Translations under genes and position numbers: made by a program
Assembly: GCA_016712625.1 (NCBI GenBank)
Contig: JADJQQ010000001.1
Span: forward strand, 124,001 to 188,000
DNA: 64,000 nucleotides
Direction of reading: 5' to 3'
Origin: Candidatus Competibacteraceae bacterium
GTDB taxonomy: Bacteria; Pseudomonadota; Gammaproteobacteria; Competibacterales; Competibacteraceae
Part shown: piece by piece, positions 36,629-44,976 of the stretch
How the letters are laid out: each line of letters opens with the position of its first letter
Numbering within the stretch: the stretch's first letter is position 1
Notes under the pieces: generated by a model
Told to the model about the DNA's origin: nothing
What the model saw: the letters and a program-made list of their open reading frames with translations, nothing else
The model's database searches: none

Positions 36629-36661
36629 AAAAAAATCGCCCCCCTGGCTTCAGGGGGGCGA
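36629..36661 (-). terminator. Rho-independent terminator after the secreted protein gene
   Basis: An 11-bp perfect stem (36636-36646 with 36651-36661) and a 4-nt loop; on the minus strand a run of seven T follows. It ends transcription from 36704-37543 before the GTPase pair. Confidence 0.92.
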
Positions 36662-36703
36662 CGTTTTGCGTTTCAGCATCAAAAACGGTGGATTATATCG
36701 CGC

Positions 36704-37543
36704 TCACCGCCACTCCTCGCTATTGTAGCGCTCACGCCGCGGCGGCGGCGGCGCATAGCGATCATTATCCTCATCCCAGAACCGGTTACGCGGCGGACGG
36801 CGACCGCTGTCGCAATCGATCACGCCCTCGCGGCACAACGTATCGCGCCAAGTATATTTTAGGAAAACTTGCGCGAACGGCCGACTCTCCGGATCGAATT
36901 CCACCCGCTGCGACGGCGACCACTCGCTTTCGCCGTACCCGGTGCCTGGTTCCGACTTTCGGGCTTCGGGCGCCGCGTTAGCCGACGATGGCGCTTGATC
37001 CGCCTGGGGCCGCATCCCGCGCTGGTTGCTATAGCTGCTGCCTTCTCGGTCCCACGGCCGCTGGTTGGCCTCGCGGAACGCCACCACCGCGATCACTCCC
37101 ATCGCTGAGTAATCGCCCCAAGCGCCTGAGTAGGAATTACCCGCTTCGGTAAAGTAGAACCGATTGACCCGATTTTTGCCGGTGCGCCAACCTTCGTAGG
37201 TTTCCTGCTCATAAGGCCCCAGCACGTACATCCGCTCGTCGGAACGAAGTTCGGAGCGCGCGCCGGAAATGATGTTTCGACCGTCCACCGCGATCACCAC
37301 ACCGACACGCTGGTTGCTCCGGTTGCGAACCTGAACCGAATATTTCTGGCCGCGTTTAGCCTCCAGATACGCCTTGTAAACGCCTGGCCGATCCTCCCGT
37401 CGCAGTGGGTATTCGGGCAGTGAACGGCCCCGATCGCCGACCACTTCCACCTCGATATCGCCTACACCAGACGATTGCGCGCCGACCATGAGCGGACTCA
37501 GCGCCGCCAAAAGCCCTATCAATCCTGCTTGCCATCTTTTCAT
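36704..37543 (-). CDS. Secreted protein of unknown function
   Basis: 279 residues with a signal peptide (cleavage after about residue 22, PLMVGAQ). A beta-rich domain follows (about 30-155) with YSVQVRNRSNQRVGVVIAVDGRNI and FYFTEAGNSYSGAWG, then a Gln/Ser/Pro-rich linker and an Arg/Pro-rich C-terminus with two cysteines (TLCREGVIDCD) that could form a disulfide. I do not recognise a characterised family. ATG 37543 has AGGAG 8 nt upstream. A single-gene transcript ended by its own terminator. Confidence 0.75.
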   Translation of the reverse strand: MKRWQAGLIGLLAALSPLMVGAQSSGVGDIEVEVVGDRGRSLPEYPLRREDRPGVYKAYLEAKRGQKYSVQVRNRSNQRVGVVIAVDGRNIISGARSELRSDERMYVLGPYEQETYEGWRTGKNRVNRFYFTEAGNSYSGAWGDYSAMGVIAVVAFREANQRPWDREGSSYSNQRGMRPQADQAPSSANAAPEARKSEPGTGYGESEWSPSQRVEFDPESRPFAQVFLKYTWRDTLCREGVIDCDSGRRPPRNRFWDEDNDRYAPPPPRRERYNSEEWR

Positions 37544-37904
37544 GAACCTGCTCCTATTATTGATTGCCCACTGACGGTGTTTTGATTGTTTCGGATCGTT
37601 CGTTGTATGCGCTTCAGCCTATTGATTGCCAACTGAATCCATACTGAATAATAATCACCTTTAGCGTTCGTTCGCCTCTGGTAAGCCTATTCAAGAGGTT
37701 ACGGGATTGATGGCGCCGTTGCCGCGAGGGTGGTATCTATAAAAATATAAAGACTTGCCAAATAAAACCAGCACCACTGATTAATACAGCTTTGCAAACG
37801 CCTTTTATCCATGGCCAAAGCAGACGGTGATTCAGTCCTGATTCATTCTGCTTCGATTAGGCTGTAAGCTAATTCAAGTCATGCTATGAGTGGAACCGCC
37901 CTAC
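37544..37904. other. 361-bp divergent intergenic region
   Basis: Lies between the secreted-protein gene (minus) and the two-component operon (plus) and should carry both promoters. It is AT-richer than its surroundings, with an A-rich patch near 37740-37770. I saw no convincing -35/-10 pair, RNA gene or reading frame. Confidence 0.4.
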
Positions 37905-38237
37905 ATGTCCGACAAGTTTCAGCGATCACGACGCTTGGTGCTGCTGGCGCTCGCTACGCTATTCATTGCGAGCAATGGGCAGGCTCAAGGCTGGCGCAAT
38001 CGGGGTGGGGATTCTGGAGATCCGCCGCGCGGCCGGGAATACCGCCCATCTCCGCGCCAGTTCGCCGATCCCGATCGAGCGGCCAACGCCGCCCGCGAAG
38101 CCACCGGCGGCCGGGTGCTTGGAGTGCAAGGCCCAGATCGAGATGGTCAGCCAGACTACAAGGTCCGCATCCTGCAACCGGATGGGCGGGTGCGGAATTT
38201 TCACTATGATCCCAAAAGCGGCCGCATGCGGAATTGA
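37905..38237 (+). CDS. Small periplasmic PepSY-like protein
   Basis: 110 residues from ATG 37905 (GTG 37890 possible). Signal peptide to about residue 28 (LALATLFIASNGQAQ), a Gly/Arg/Pro-rich linker, then a short domain ARQATGGRV-like (AAREATGGRVLGVQG, YKVRILQPDGRVRNFHYD) as seen in small PepSY proteins encoded beside two-component systems. It probably lies in one operon with the regulator and kinase 27 bp downstream and may modulate the sensor in the periplasm (inference). Confidence 0.75.
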   Translation: MSDKFQRSRRLVLLALATLFIASNGQAQGWRNRGGDSGDPPRGREYRPSPRQFADPDRAANAAREATGGRVLGVQGPDRDGQPDYKVRILQPDGRVRNFHYDPKSGRMRN

Positions 38238-38264
38238 GCCTCTTCACTCCCCTATTTTTTCATT

Positions 38265-38948
38265 ATGCGCGTCTTAATCATTGAAGATGAAGCCCCCCTG
38301 CTAGAGCGCGTGGCCACCCAGTTGCGCGACCAGGGTTATGCGGTGGATACGGCCGCCGACGGTCGCAACGGTCTCTATCTTGGCCAAGAATATCCGCTGG
38401 ATGCGGCGGTCGTCGATCTGGGCCTCCCGGATTTGTCCGGGATTGAAGTCATCCGACGCTGGCGGGCGGGCGGACGCCGCTTCCCGATTCTGATTCTAAC
38501 CGCGCGCGGACGCTGGCAAGACAAGGTTGAAGGTTTGGAAGCGGGCGCCGATGATTACCTGGTCAAGCCGTTCTACATGGAAGAACTGCTGGCGCGACTG
38601 CGGGCGCTGATTCGCCGCACCGGCGGCTGGACGCAATCGGTCCTCGGTTGCGGCCCCATCGCTTTGAATACCGGAGCCCAACAAGTGACGCTGGACGGGG
38701 GACCGGTCGAATTGACGGCGTATGAATACAAGTTGCTGGAATACCTGATGCTGCACGCTGGAACGGTGATCTCGAAGACCGAACTCACCGAGCACCTTTA
38801 CCAAGAAGACGAAGATCGCGACAGCAACGTGCTGGAGGTATTGGTGGGCCGGTTGCGCCGCAAACTGGACCCTGACCGCACCCTCAACCCGATCGAAACC
38901 TTACGGGGTCGCGGCTACCGCTTCCGTCTGGAACGTTCCGCCGGCTAA
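38265..38948 (+). CDS. OmpR/PhoP-family response regulator
   Basis: 227 residues: receiver domain with acidic Glu7-Asp8, phospho-acceptor Asp51 (AVVDLGLPD) and Lys in LVKPFYMEE (about 101), then a winged-helix DNA-binding domain ending LRGRGYRF. Closest in look to PhoP/QseB-type regulators. It is followed after 5 bp by its sensor kinase, so the pair is co-transcribed. Confidence 0.93.
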   Translation: MRVLIIEDEAPLLERVATQLRDQGYAVDTAADGRNGLYLGQEYPLDAAVVDLGLPDLSGIEVIRRWRAGGRRFPILILTARGRWQDKVEGLEAGADDYLVKPFYMEELLARLRALIRRTGGWTQSVLGCGPIALNTGAQQVTLDGGPVELTAYEYKLLEYLMLHAGTVISKTELTEHLYQEDEDRDSNVLEVLVGRLRRKLDPDRTLNPIETLRGRGYRFRLERSAG

Positions 38949-38953
38949 AACCA

Positions 38954-40324
38954 ATGCACTCGCTCAGGGCGCGGCTGCTGGTGGCCGGCAGTGTGGTGCT
39001 GGTCGCTTTTCTGGGCCTAACGGGCCTAACCTTGGATCAAGCGTTCCGTGACAGTGCGCTCGCTGCTGTTCAAAGCCGGCTGCAAGGACAAGTTTACCTG
39101 CTGTTGGGCGCCGCGGATCTGGATGCTTTCAACCGGCTGACATTGCCCCAAACTTTGGCGGAAGCCCGTTTCTCCACGCCGGATTCCGGCCTCTATGCCG
39201 ATGTGATGGACCATGAGGGTAACTTGATTTGGCGTTCGCCCTCGTTGTTGGGCCAGGCGCTCCCCTTCTTTCCGGCCGTGCGCAACGCCGGCGAAACCCA
39301 ATTCGCTGAACTGGACTCTGCCGATGGGACCCCGCTGTTCGTGATGGCGCTCACCGTCAGTTGGGAAATCAGCACCAGTCAAGACCAGATCTTTACCTTT
39401 CGGGTCGCTGAAACCCAATGGGAATTCCTCGATCAACTCTGGAGTTTTCGGCGGGGCTTGTGGGGTTGGTTAATGGCGGCCACCTGTGTGCTGCTGGCGG
39501 TCCAAGGATTGATTTTGCACTGGAGTCTCAAACCGTTGCGGCGGGTTGCCACCGAAGTCAAGGATATCGAAACCGGTCAGCGAGCCGAACTTGGCAGCGG
39601 TTATCCTGAAGAATTGCTCCCGTTGACCGCCAACCTGAATGCGCTGCTCCGCCAAAGCCACGTCCACCTGGAACGCTACCGTAATGCCCTCGCCGATCTA
39701 GCCCACAGCTTGAAAACGCCGCTGGCGGTGTTGCGGGGCACTCTGGAAAACAGCGTGCCGCCTGAGGAATTGCGCCAAACCTTGGGCGAGCAGGTCGAGC
39801 GAATGAACCGCACGGTGGATTATCAATTGCAGCGCGCCGCCGCCTCGGGTCGCATCGCCCTGAGCGCCCCATTGCCAGTCGCCCCCATCGCCCGCAAAAT
39901 TCAAGATTCGCTGAGTAAAGTTTACGCCAGCCGCTCTCCTCAGCTAAGTAGCGAGGTGGCGGCTGCTACTGTGTTTTACGGCGATGAAGGTGATTTGCTA
40001 GAAATTCTTGGCAATCTGGCCGACAACGCCTGCAAATGGTGTCGGAAGCAAGTCATCATGCGGGCCTATCCAGCCGATCACGACGGCCGGACCGAGCTGG
40101 TGATAGAGGTCGAAGATGATGGTCCGGGCATTCCCGCCGAACAAGCCCCGCTATTGCTCGGTCGAGGCCAACGCGCCGATCCCACCGTTGCCGGTCATGG
40201 CATCGGCTTGGCGGTGGTGCGGGATTTGGTTGAAGAGGTCTATTACGGTCGGCTCGATATCGCGCGCAGTTCGCTTGGCGGCGCGCGGGTTCAGGCACGT
40301 CTGCGCTTCCAGGCCGATAGCTGA
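38954..40324 (+). CDS. PhoQ-like sensor histidine kinase
   Basis: 456 residues. Membrane helices near residues 6-28 and 172-192 bracket a periplasmic domain of about 140 residues. A HAMP-like region precedes the H-box LADLAHSLKTPLAVL (His about 250); the N-box GNLADNACKW, G1 EDDGPGIP and G2 GHGIGLAVV follow. The H-box with LKTPL and the layout resemble PhoQ. The ligand cannot be read from sequence; divalent cations or cationic peptides are only a guess by family. Confidence 0.92.
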   Translation: MHSLRARLLVAGSVVLVAFLGLTGLTLDQAFRDSALAAVQSRLQGQVYLLLGAADLDAFNRLTLPQTLAEARFSTPDSGLYADVMDHEGNLIWRSPSLLGQALPFFPAVRNAGETQFAELDSADGTPLFVMALTVSWEISTSQDQIFTFRVAETQWEFLDQLWSFRRGLWGWLMAATCVLLAVQGLILHWSLKPLRRVATEVKDIETGQRAELGSGYPEELLPLTANLNALLRQSHVHLERYRNALADLAHSLKTPLAVLRGTLENSVPPEELRQTLGEQVERMNRTVDYQLQRAAASGRIALSAPLPVAPIARKIQDSLSKVYASRSPQLSSEVAAATVFYGDEGDLLEILGNLADNACKWCRKQVIMRAYPADHDGRTELVIEVEDDGPGIPAEQAPLLLGRGQRADPTVAGHGIGLAVVRDLVEEVYYGRLDIARSSLGGARVQARLRFQADS

Positions 40325-40417
40325 GCCAAGCGGAATCAGTGATTCCTCACGCCGCCTGACAGAGACGCGAGCAGGGTTTCGCGCTAACCTTCGGCCAACT
40401 CATTAACGGGGCGCGCC

Positions 40418-41368
40418 ATGCTCACCATCGCCACCTTTAACCTCTGCAATCTGGGGGCGAACGCTTCGCCATCACGCCTGAAACGCCTGGCGACGATCAT
40501 CGCCCACGATTTGACAGGGCCCGCTATTTTGGCTTTGCAAGAAATCGCCGTGGCGCGACCGACCACGCCGGGCGAACCCGTTCCGGCCGATGCCGCCTAC
40601 CAAGCGCTGATCACCGCCATCATCGGCGTTGGGGGTCCTGCCTACGACTATCGAGAGATTCCACCGCTGGCCAACCAGGAAGGCGGTATGTCCGGGGCCA
40701 ACATTCGCGTTGGGTTGTTGTTCGATCCGGCACGGGCGCATTTTTCCGACCGGGGAGCAGCAGGCCCCCTCGATAGCGCCGGCATTCATTTCAGTGCTGG
40801 CGGCCCGCGCCTTACGCTTAACCCCGGCCGTATCACGCCGCTACACCCTGCTTTTACCGGCGAGGGTAACTTGCATTGGACGCCCAGTCGCAAGGCGCTG
40901 GCAGCCGAATTTGAGGTGAACGGGCATCGCTTATTCGTCATTGTGTGTCATCTTAAATCCATGCGTTCGATGACGCGTCAGGGGGAGGAACACACCAAAA
41001 AGCAGCGGCACGCCCAAGCGGAAGCGATCCATCAATTCGCCGCCGATCTACTGACTTGCGACCGGCAGGCCGCTATCGCGATATTGGGCGATTTTAACGA
41101 TGTGCCGGGCTCAAAGACCTTGAAGCTGCTGAAAGGCGCCGGGTTCCATAATTTGCTAGAAGATCAGCCGCGCGGCCAATGCTATACCCGTCGACACGGG
41201 AGCCAACCGCAAGCCTTGGATCATATTTTGATCAGCCCGGCGCTGCGGCGGGGAGCGACAGCCCACATCCCCCACGTCAATAGTAATGCCCCTCCTGGCC
41301 AATCGGAACTGGCCAGCGATCACGACCCGGTGCTTGCCTTGTTGCCAGCTTTTACAGTAACAGCTTGA
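40418..41368 (+). CDS. Endonuclease/exonuclease/phosphatase family protein
   Basis: 316 residues, no signal peptide. Motifs of the EEP fold are visible in order: TFNLCNLG near the start, the catalytic Glu in LQEIAV, a GDFNDVPGSK segment (Asp/Asn pair), and the C-terminal SDHDPVLA histidine. Substrate (DNA, phosphoester or other) cannot be told. Separate from the kinase gene by 93 bp. Confidence 0.88.
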   Translation: MLTIATFNLCNLGANASPSRLKRLATIIAHDLTGPAILALQEIAVARPTTPGEPVPADAAYQALITAIIGVGGPAYDYREIPPLANQEGGMSGANIRVGLLFDPARAHFSDRGAAGPLDSAGIHFSAGGPRLTLNPGRITPLHPAFTGEGNLHWTPSRKALAAEFEVNGHRLFVIVCHLKSMRSMTRQGEEHTKKQRHAQAEAIHQFAADLLTCDRQAAIAILGDFNDVPGSKTLKLLKGAGFHNLLEDQPRGQCYTRRHGSQPQALDHILISPALRRGATAHIPHVNSNAPPGQSELASDHDPVLALLPAFTVTA

Positions 41369-41710
41369 TCTAGGTTATTTCACTATCCGCTTAATTAGCT
41401 TCGATGGGTAATCTTGATTGTTAAATGTTACTTTTTACCAAATCAAGCCTTCTCTTTTTTGCCTTCAAGAGACCTACTCTAAATCAAATCACCCGAAGAG
41501 CTAGTAACAAATAGCAAGCGATTAGTTCAATAGTAATGAAAATCAATTCTCATCTTTAATTTATAAACTCGATACGCAAGGCAATTTATTTTCAAAGTCG
41601 TTAAGGAATTCTTCAGGAGAGATGCGGTAAAAATAGGCTCAAGACGGTATCAATGTCCGAAAAACATTAACCGCCGATTCACAATGCATTTAATTTTGAG
41701 GATTTGAACA
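41369..41710 (+). other. 342-bp AT-rich intergenic region with a Fur-like palindrome
   Basis: No reading frame of note. An ATGAAAAT-CA-ATTCTCAT near-palindrome lies at 41536-41553 (7 of 8 bases match between arms), reminiscent of a Fur box but with a 2-bp rather than 1-bp centre. GAGGA lies 11 nt before the next ATG. The drop in GC here is marked. Confidence 0.35.
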
Positions 41711-42112
41711 ATGAAAAAAAACCTACTTGTTGGGACTATAGCGCTACTGGGTTCGTTATTGGCCGCTCCAGCGGCAATGGCCTATCAACATATCGAAACG
41801 ACTGGGCCAGCGCGAATAAGCCATTGGGAGCATCACTCTCATCGCCATAGCTCTAATAAAATTCACTACCTGCGAGCGAAACTAGACAATCAGCAGGCGG
41901 AACGGCGGCGGGTGGATTGGGCTTACAATCAGGCGCGTCGGATGGGAGATTGGCCCACGGCACGTTTTGAAAAGAATCGCTTAAGTCGGTTGGATCGGGA
42001 AATTCGAAACACCAAACGCGAATTAAGCCGTGCTTATGAGCAATCGCGCTGGCGCAACCGCTATAATGACGGCTGGCGTGGCGAATATAGCTATGGCTAT
42101 GATCGCTCTTGA
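41711..42112 (+). CDS. Small secreted basic protein, function unknown
   Basis: 133 residues. Signal peptide to about residue 24 (LLAAPAAMAYQ), then a His-rich stretch (HWEHHSHRHSSNKIH, about 38-52) and a long Arg/Lys/Gln-rich helix (LRAKLDNQQAERRRV, RLDREIRNTKRELSRAY) likely to form a coiled coil, ending in a Tyr/Gly/Arg tail. The His cluster could bind metal (inference). ATG 41711 with GAGG upstream. Not a family I recognise. Confidence 0.7.
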   Translation: MKKNLLVGTIALLGSLLAAPAAMAYQHIETTGPARISHWEHHSHRHSSNKIHYLRAKLDNQQAERRRVDWAYNQARRMGDWPTARFEKNRLSRLDREIRNTKRELSRAYEQSRWRNRYNDGWRGEYSYGYDRS

Positions 42113-42219
42113 TGGAACCAATACCCTCTGGCCAGAAACGGTCGAGAATAAAATCGGATAAAGTTATGATCCGGTTAATCGGGAATGTGGTTGCTACATT
42201 ACCGACTAAAAGCTCGCTA

Positions 42220-42246
42220 CGTACCCGATATACTAAATCGGGTACG
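42220..42246. repeat. 10-bp perfect inverted repeat
   Basis: CGTACCCGAT (42220-42229), 7-nt spacer, ATCGGGTACG (42237-42246), with a partial GCTA/TAGC extension. It lies between the convergent secreted-protein and thioesterase genes. No T-run follows, so it may be a weak terminator or a protein-binding site. Confidence 0.6.
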
Positions 42247-42326
42247 ATAGCAGGATCGTCAATAACCTATTGAAGATTTATTAGGGTGATTTTTAGCCGC
42301 CCGTAATTCAAGTAGTGTGGCCCAAT

Positions 42327-42761
42327 TCAACTTTTCGGCCACAAAATCATCTGCGTGCAGCGAAACAATGCGATTTTCCGCCCAGTCGTTTCATCAGTGA
42401 CAACCGCATCCCAAACCTGCGTATTTCGACCCAGGTGTTGAATGGTGGCCACACAGCTAATAACACTGCCATCTCTTGCCGTACCGAGAAAATTGCTCTT
42501 CAATTCGATGGTCGTAAACGATTCTGCCCCATCAGGCAAATGAGCGAAAGTGGCATAACCACAGGCGGTATCAGCCAGCGCCACCACACTGGCGGCATGG
42601 AGAAAATTGTTCGGCGCGATATGCAGTTTCTTGACGGGCATCCGGCACTTCAAAGTATTTGGAATGAGATCGATGATTTCAATACCCAGATAGCCAGGCA
42701 AGTATTCGCTGCCGCGTTCATTCAGAACGCCAACCGTAATCTTAGGACGTAGTACGCTCAT
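42327..42761 (-). CDS. Hotdog-fold (PaaI-type) thioesterase
   Basis: 144 residues, the usual size. The hotdog helix and active-site region read HIAPNNFLHAASVVALADTA with FLHAASVVALAD in the place of the family's HGG...D motif, followed by TTIELKSNFLGTARDG, a typical strand pair. It hydrolyses acyl-CoA or aryl-CoA thioesters by family; the substrate is unknown. It lies 58 bp downstream of an MFS carrier gene on the same strand. Confidence 0.85.
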   Translation of the reverse strand: MSVLRPKITVGVLNERGSEYLPGYLGIEIIDLIPNTLKCRMPVKKLHIAPNNFLHAASVVALADTACGYATFAHLPDGAESFTTIELKSNFLGTARDGSVISCVATIQHLGRNTQVWDAVVTDETTGRKIALFRCTQMILWPKS

Positions 42762-42819
42762 AACAGGCTCCTCTCTCGCTCCAATAAGGCCGCTATCACT
42801 CCATCACCCCATCATTCCT

Positions 42820-44034
42820 TCAAGCGGACGCCAGCGATCTGGCAACCGGTGCTTCCCGGATCGGCAAATTCACTAAGGCGGCGGCGGCGGCAAACACCAT
42901 GTCCGTATACCACATCCAGCTGTAATCCCCGAACCGGCTAATCGCCAACCCCCCCAGATAGGCGCCAAAAAACCCCCCGATCTGATGGGATAGCATAGTC
43001 AACCCGAATAGCGTGGCCATGTAGCGAACCCCGAACAGTTTGCCAACAATCGCCGCCGTCGGCGGCACGGTCGCCAACCACGTGAACCCCAATCCCACCG
43101 CGAACACGTAATAAATCAGTTCGGTGCGCGGCATCAGCAAATACCAGGCGATCAACAATGCCCGCGAACCGTACATCACCGCCAGCACATATTTGCTACG
43201 ATATTTGGAAACGCACCAACCAGCATAAAGACTCCCGAAAATATTAGAGAGGCCGATAATGGCGAGCGACCAGCTTGCCACCGCGGGCGACAACCCGCAA
43301 AGCTGCACCTCTCCTGGCAAATGGGTCACCAGGAAGGCGATATGCAAGCCGCAAGTGAAAAACCCGGCATGCAGTAACAGGTAACTGGGATTCTGGATGG
43401 CGGCGCGGATGGCGTCCAAAACGCCAGTATCCGCGGGCATCTGTTTGACCGGCGCCACCGCCTGTTTCGTCAATTTTCCGACGAGGGGCAATGCCGCCAG
43501 CGTCAGCAACGCCATCGCCCACAGCGCTCCCATCCAACCAACCCCCTGAATCAGCCTTTGCATGATGGGGGCAAATACAAACTGACCGAACGAACCACCC
43601 GCATTGATGACGCCGGACGCCGCGCCGCGCGCCTCTAGCGGCAGCCGCTGGGCCGCCGCGCCGATCAGCACCGAGAAACTGCCCGCGCCCGATCCAATGG
43701 CTGACAGTAGGCCCAGCGACACGATCAGCCCAAAACCGGATTCCATGAAAGGCGTGATGGCGCTACCCAACGCCATCACGATCAAGCCCCCGATCAAAAC
43801 CGCGCGCGGGCCAAAGCGATCCGCGAACGCACCGGCAAGCGGTTGGATAGCGCCCCAGGTGAATTGTCCGATCGCCAACGCCAAACTGATCGTAACGACC
43901 CCAAGCCCAGTCGCTGTATCCAACGGCCCGACAAACAAACCCAGCGACTGACGCCCACCCATCGTGACCATCAGAATCCCGGCGGCGGCCAAGGTTGTGA
44001 CGAGGATGTCCGGCCTTCTTAAAGAATGAAACAT
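42820..44034 (-). CDS. Major facilitator superfamily transporter
   Basis: 404 residues, about 12 membrane helices. The loop 2-3 MFS signature appears as GAFADRFGPRAVLIGG, and the layout fits the oxalate/formate antiporter-like or monocarboxylate MFS groups. Substrate cannot be read. On the same strand as the small membrane protein and SafE-like gene upstream. Confidence 0.9.
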   Translation of the reverse strand: MFHSLRRPDILVTTLAAAGILMVTMGGRQSLGLFVGPLDTATGLGVVTISLALAIGQFTWGAIQPLAGAFADRFGPRAVLIGGLIVMALGSAITPFMESGFGLIVSLGLLSAIGSGAGSFSVLIGAAAQRLPLEARGAASGVINAGGSFGQFVFAPIMQRLIQGVGWMGALWAMALLTLAALPLVGKLTKQAVAPVKQMPADTGVLDAIRAAIQNPSYLLLHAGFFTCGLHIAFLVTHLPGEVQLCGLSPAVASWSLAIIGLSNIFGSLYAGWCVSKYRSKYVLAVMYGSRALLIAWYLLMPRTELIYYVFAVGLGFTWLATVPPTAAIVGKLFGVRYMATLFGLTMLSHQIGGFFGAYLGGLAISRFGDYSWMWYTDMVFAAAAALVNLPIREAPVARSLASA

Positions 44035-44089
44035 AAGCAGTTCTCCACAAAAAAGCCGACCGATCCCGAAGTCGAATGATTTGCAGCTA

Positions 44090-44245
44090 TTACATGGCGC
44101 TAGCTGAATAGCGTGTTATGGCCGTGATGGCCAGGATGGCGATTGCGCCCAGCAAAAACAAGGCGACGCTTAACTGTCGGCTCAGTGGGTCGGTCCGCCG
44201 TGACTGGCGCTGGCAACGAAGTTCTGAAGCCGCCATGTTGGACAT
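44090..44245 (-). CDS. Small single-helix membrane protein, 51 residues
   Basis: A short frame from ATG 44245 (GGA 5 nt upstream) or ATG 44236 to TAA 44092-44090. The N-terminal half is polar and basic (CQRQSRRTD), then one hydrophobic helix SVALFLLGAIAILAITAI, then a short polar tail, a type of N-in single-span topology. It lies 19 bp after the SafE-like gene in the same direction. The composition is gene-like; I found no family to name. Confidence 0.45.
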   Translation of the reverse strand: MSNMAASELRCQRQSRRTDPLSRQLSVALFLLGAIAILAITAITRYSASAM

Positions 44246-44264
44246 AGAGTCCACTACTTGGAGA

Positions 44265-44951
44265 TCATCCCATCCGAATGGCTAACCCTATCTGGTAAAT
44301 GCCCAGCAGCACCACCGCCACTCCGGCGGCATGGCGCACCCACGGCTGGCGCACGAATCCCGCCAGGGCCGCCGTCATTCCAACCGCCAGCAAAGCCGGC
44401 AAAGTGCCCAAGCCGAAACTTAGCAACAGTAAACCACCCTGTACCGCCCCGCCGGCGCTCATCGCCCAAACCAGCACGCTGTAAACCAAGCCGCACGGTA
44501 GCCAACCCCATACCAAGCCAATCCCCAAGGCGTGGGCGGGCGTCCGCACCGGAAAAAACCGCCGGCCGAGCGGTTCGATTTGCCGCCACACAACGCCACC
44601 GGCGCGCTCCAACCGACCGAGCAGCCGCCACCAGCCGCCCAAATAAAGTCCCAACAGAATCATGAATAGACCGGCCGTCACTTGCAGCGCCAGCTGGGCG
44701 CGCTGGATTGCGATCAGATTTGCCGCCCAGGCACCGATTCCACCGGCTAGCGCTCCAGCGGTGACATAACTGGTGATACGCCCACCGTTATACGCCAGCA
44801 GAAAGGGCAACCGGCCCAGCAGGGCACGTTCCCGCGGTGGCGGCAATCCCAGTGTCAAAGCGCCGACGATGCCGCCGCACATGCCGAAACAATGCACGCC
44901 GCCAGTCAACCCCACCAGAAAGGCGGCCAAGAGAACGGTCAGATAATCCAT
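44265..44951 (-). CDS. SafE/TauE-like membrane protein (UreH_2 type)
   Basis: 228 residues with six to seven membrane helices. The start GGVHCFGMCGGIVGALTLG is characteristic of a COG2836-type group often found with cytochrome c oxidase assembly or metal handling genes; the two Cys in HCFGMCGG could bind a metal. A second WLPCGLVYSVLVWAM repeat-like segment occurs near residue 150. No cytochrome oxidase genes are in the window, so its substrate is unknown. Confidence 0.88.
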   Translation of the reverse strand: MDYLTVLLAAFLVGLTGGVHCFGMCGGIVGALTLGLPPPRERALLGRLPFLLAYNGGRITSYVTAGALAGGIGAWAANLIAIQRAQLALQVTAGLFMILLGLYLGGWWRLLGRLERAGGVVWRQIEPLGRRFFPVRTPAHALGIGLVWGWLPCGLVYSVLVWAMSAGGAVQGGLLLLSFGLGTLPALLAVGMTAALAGFVRQPWVRHAAGVAVVLLGIYQIGLAIRMG

Positions 44952-44976
44952 GCGGGAAAGCGGCTCCGAATGGAAG

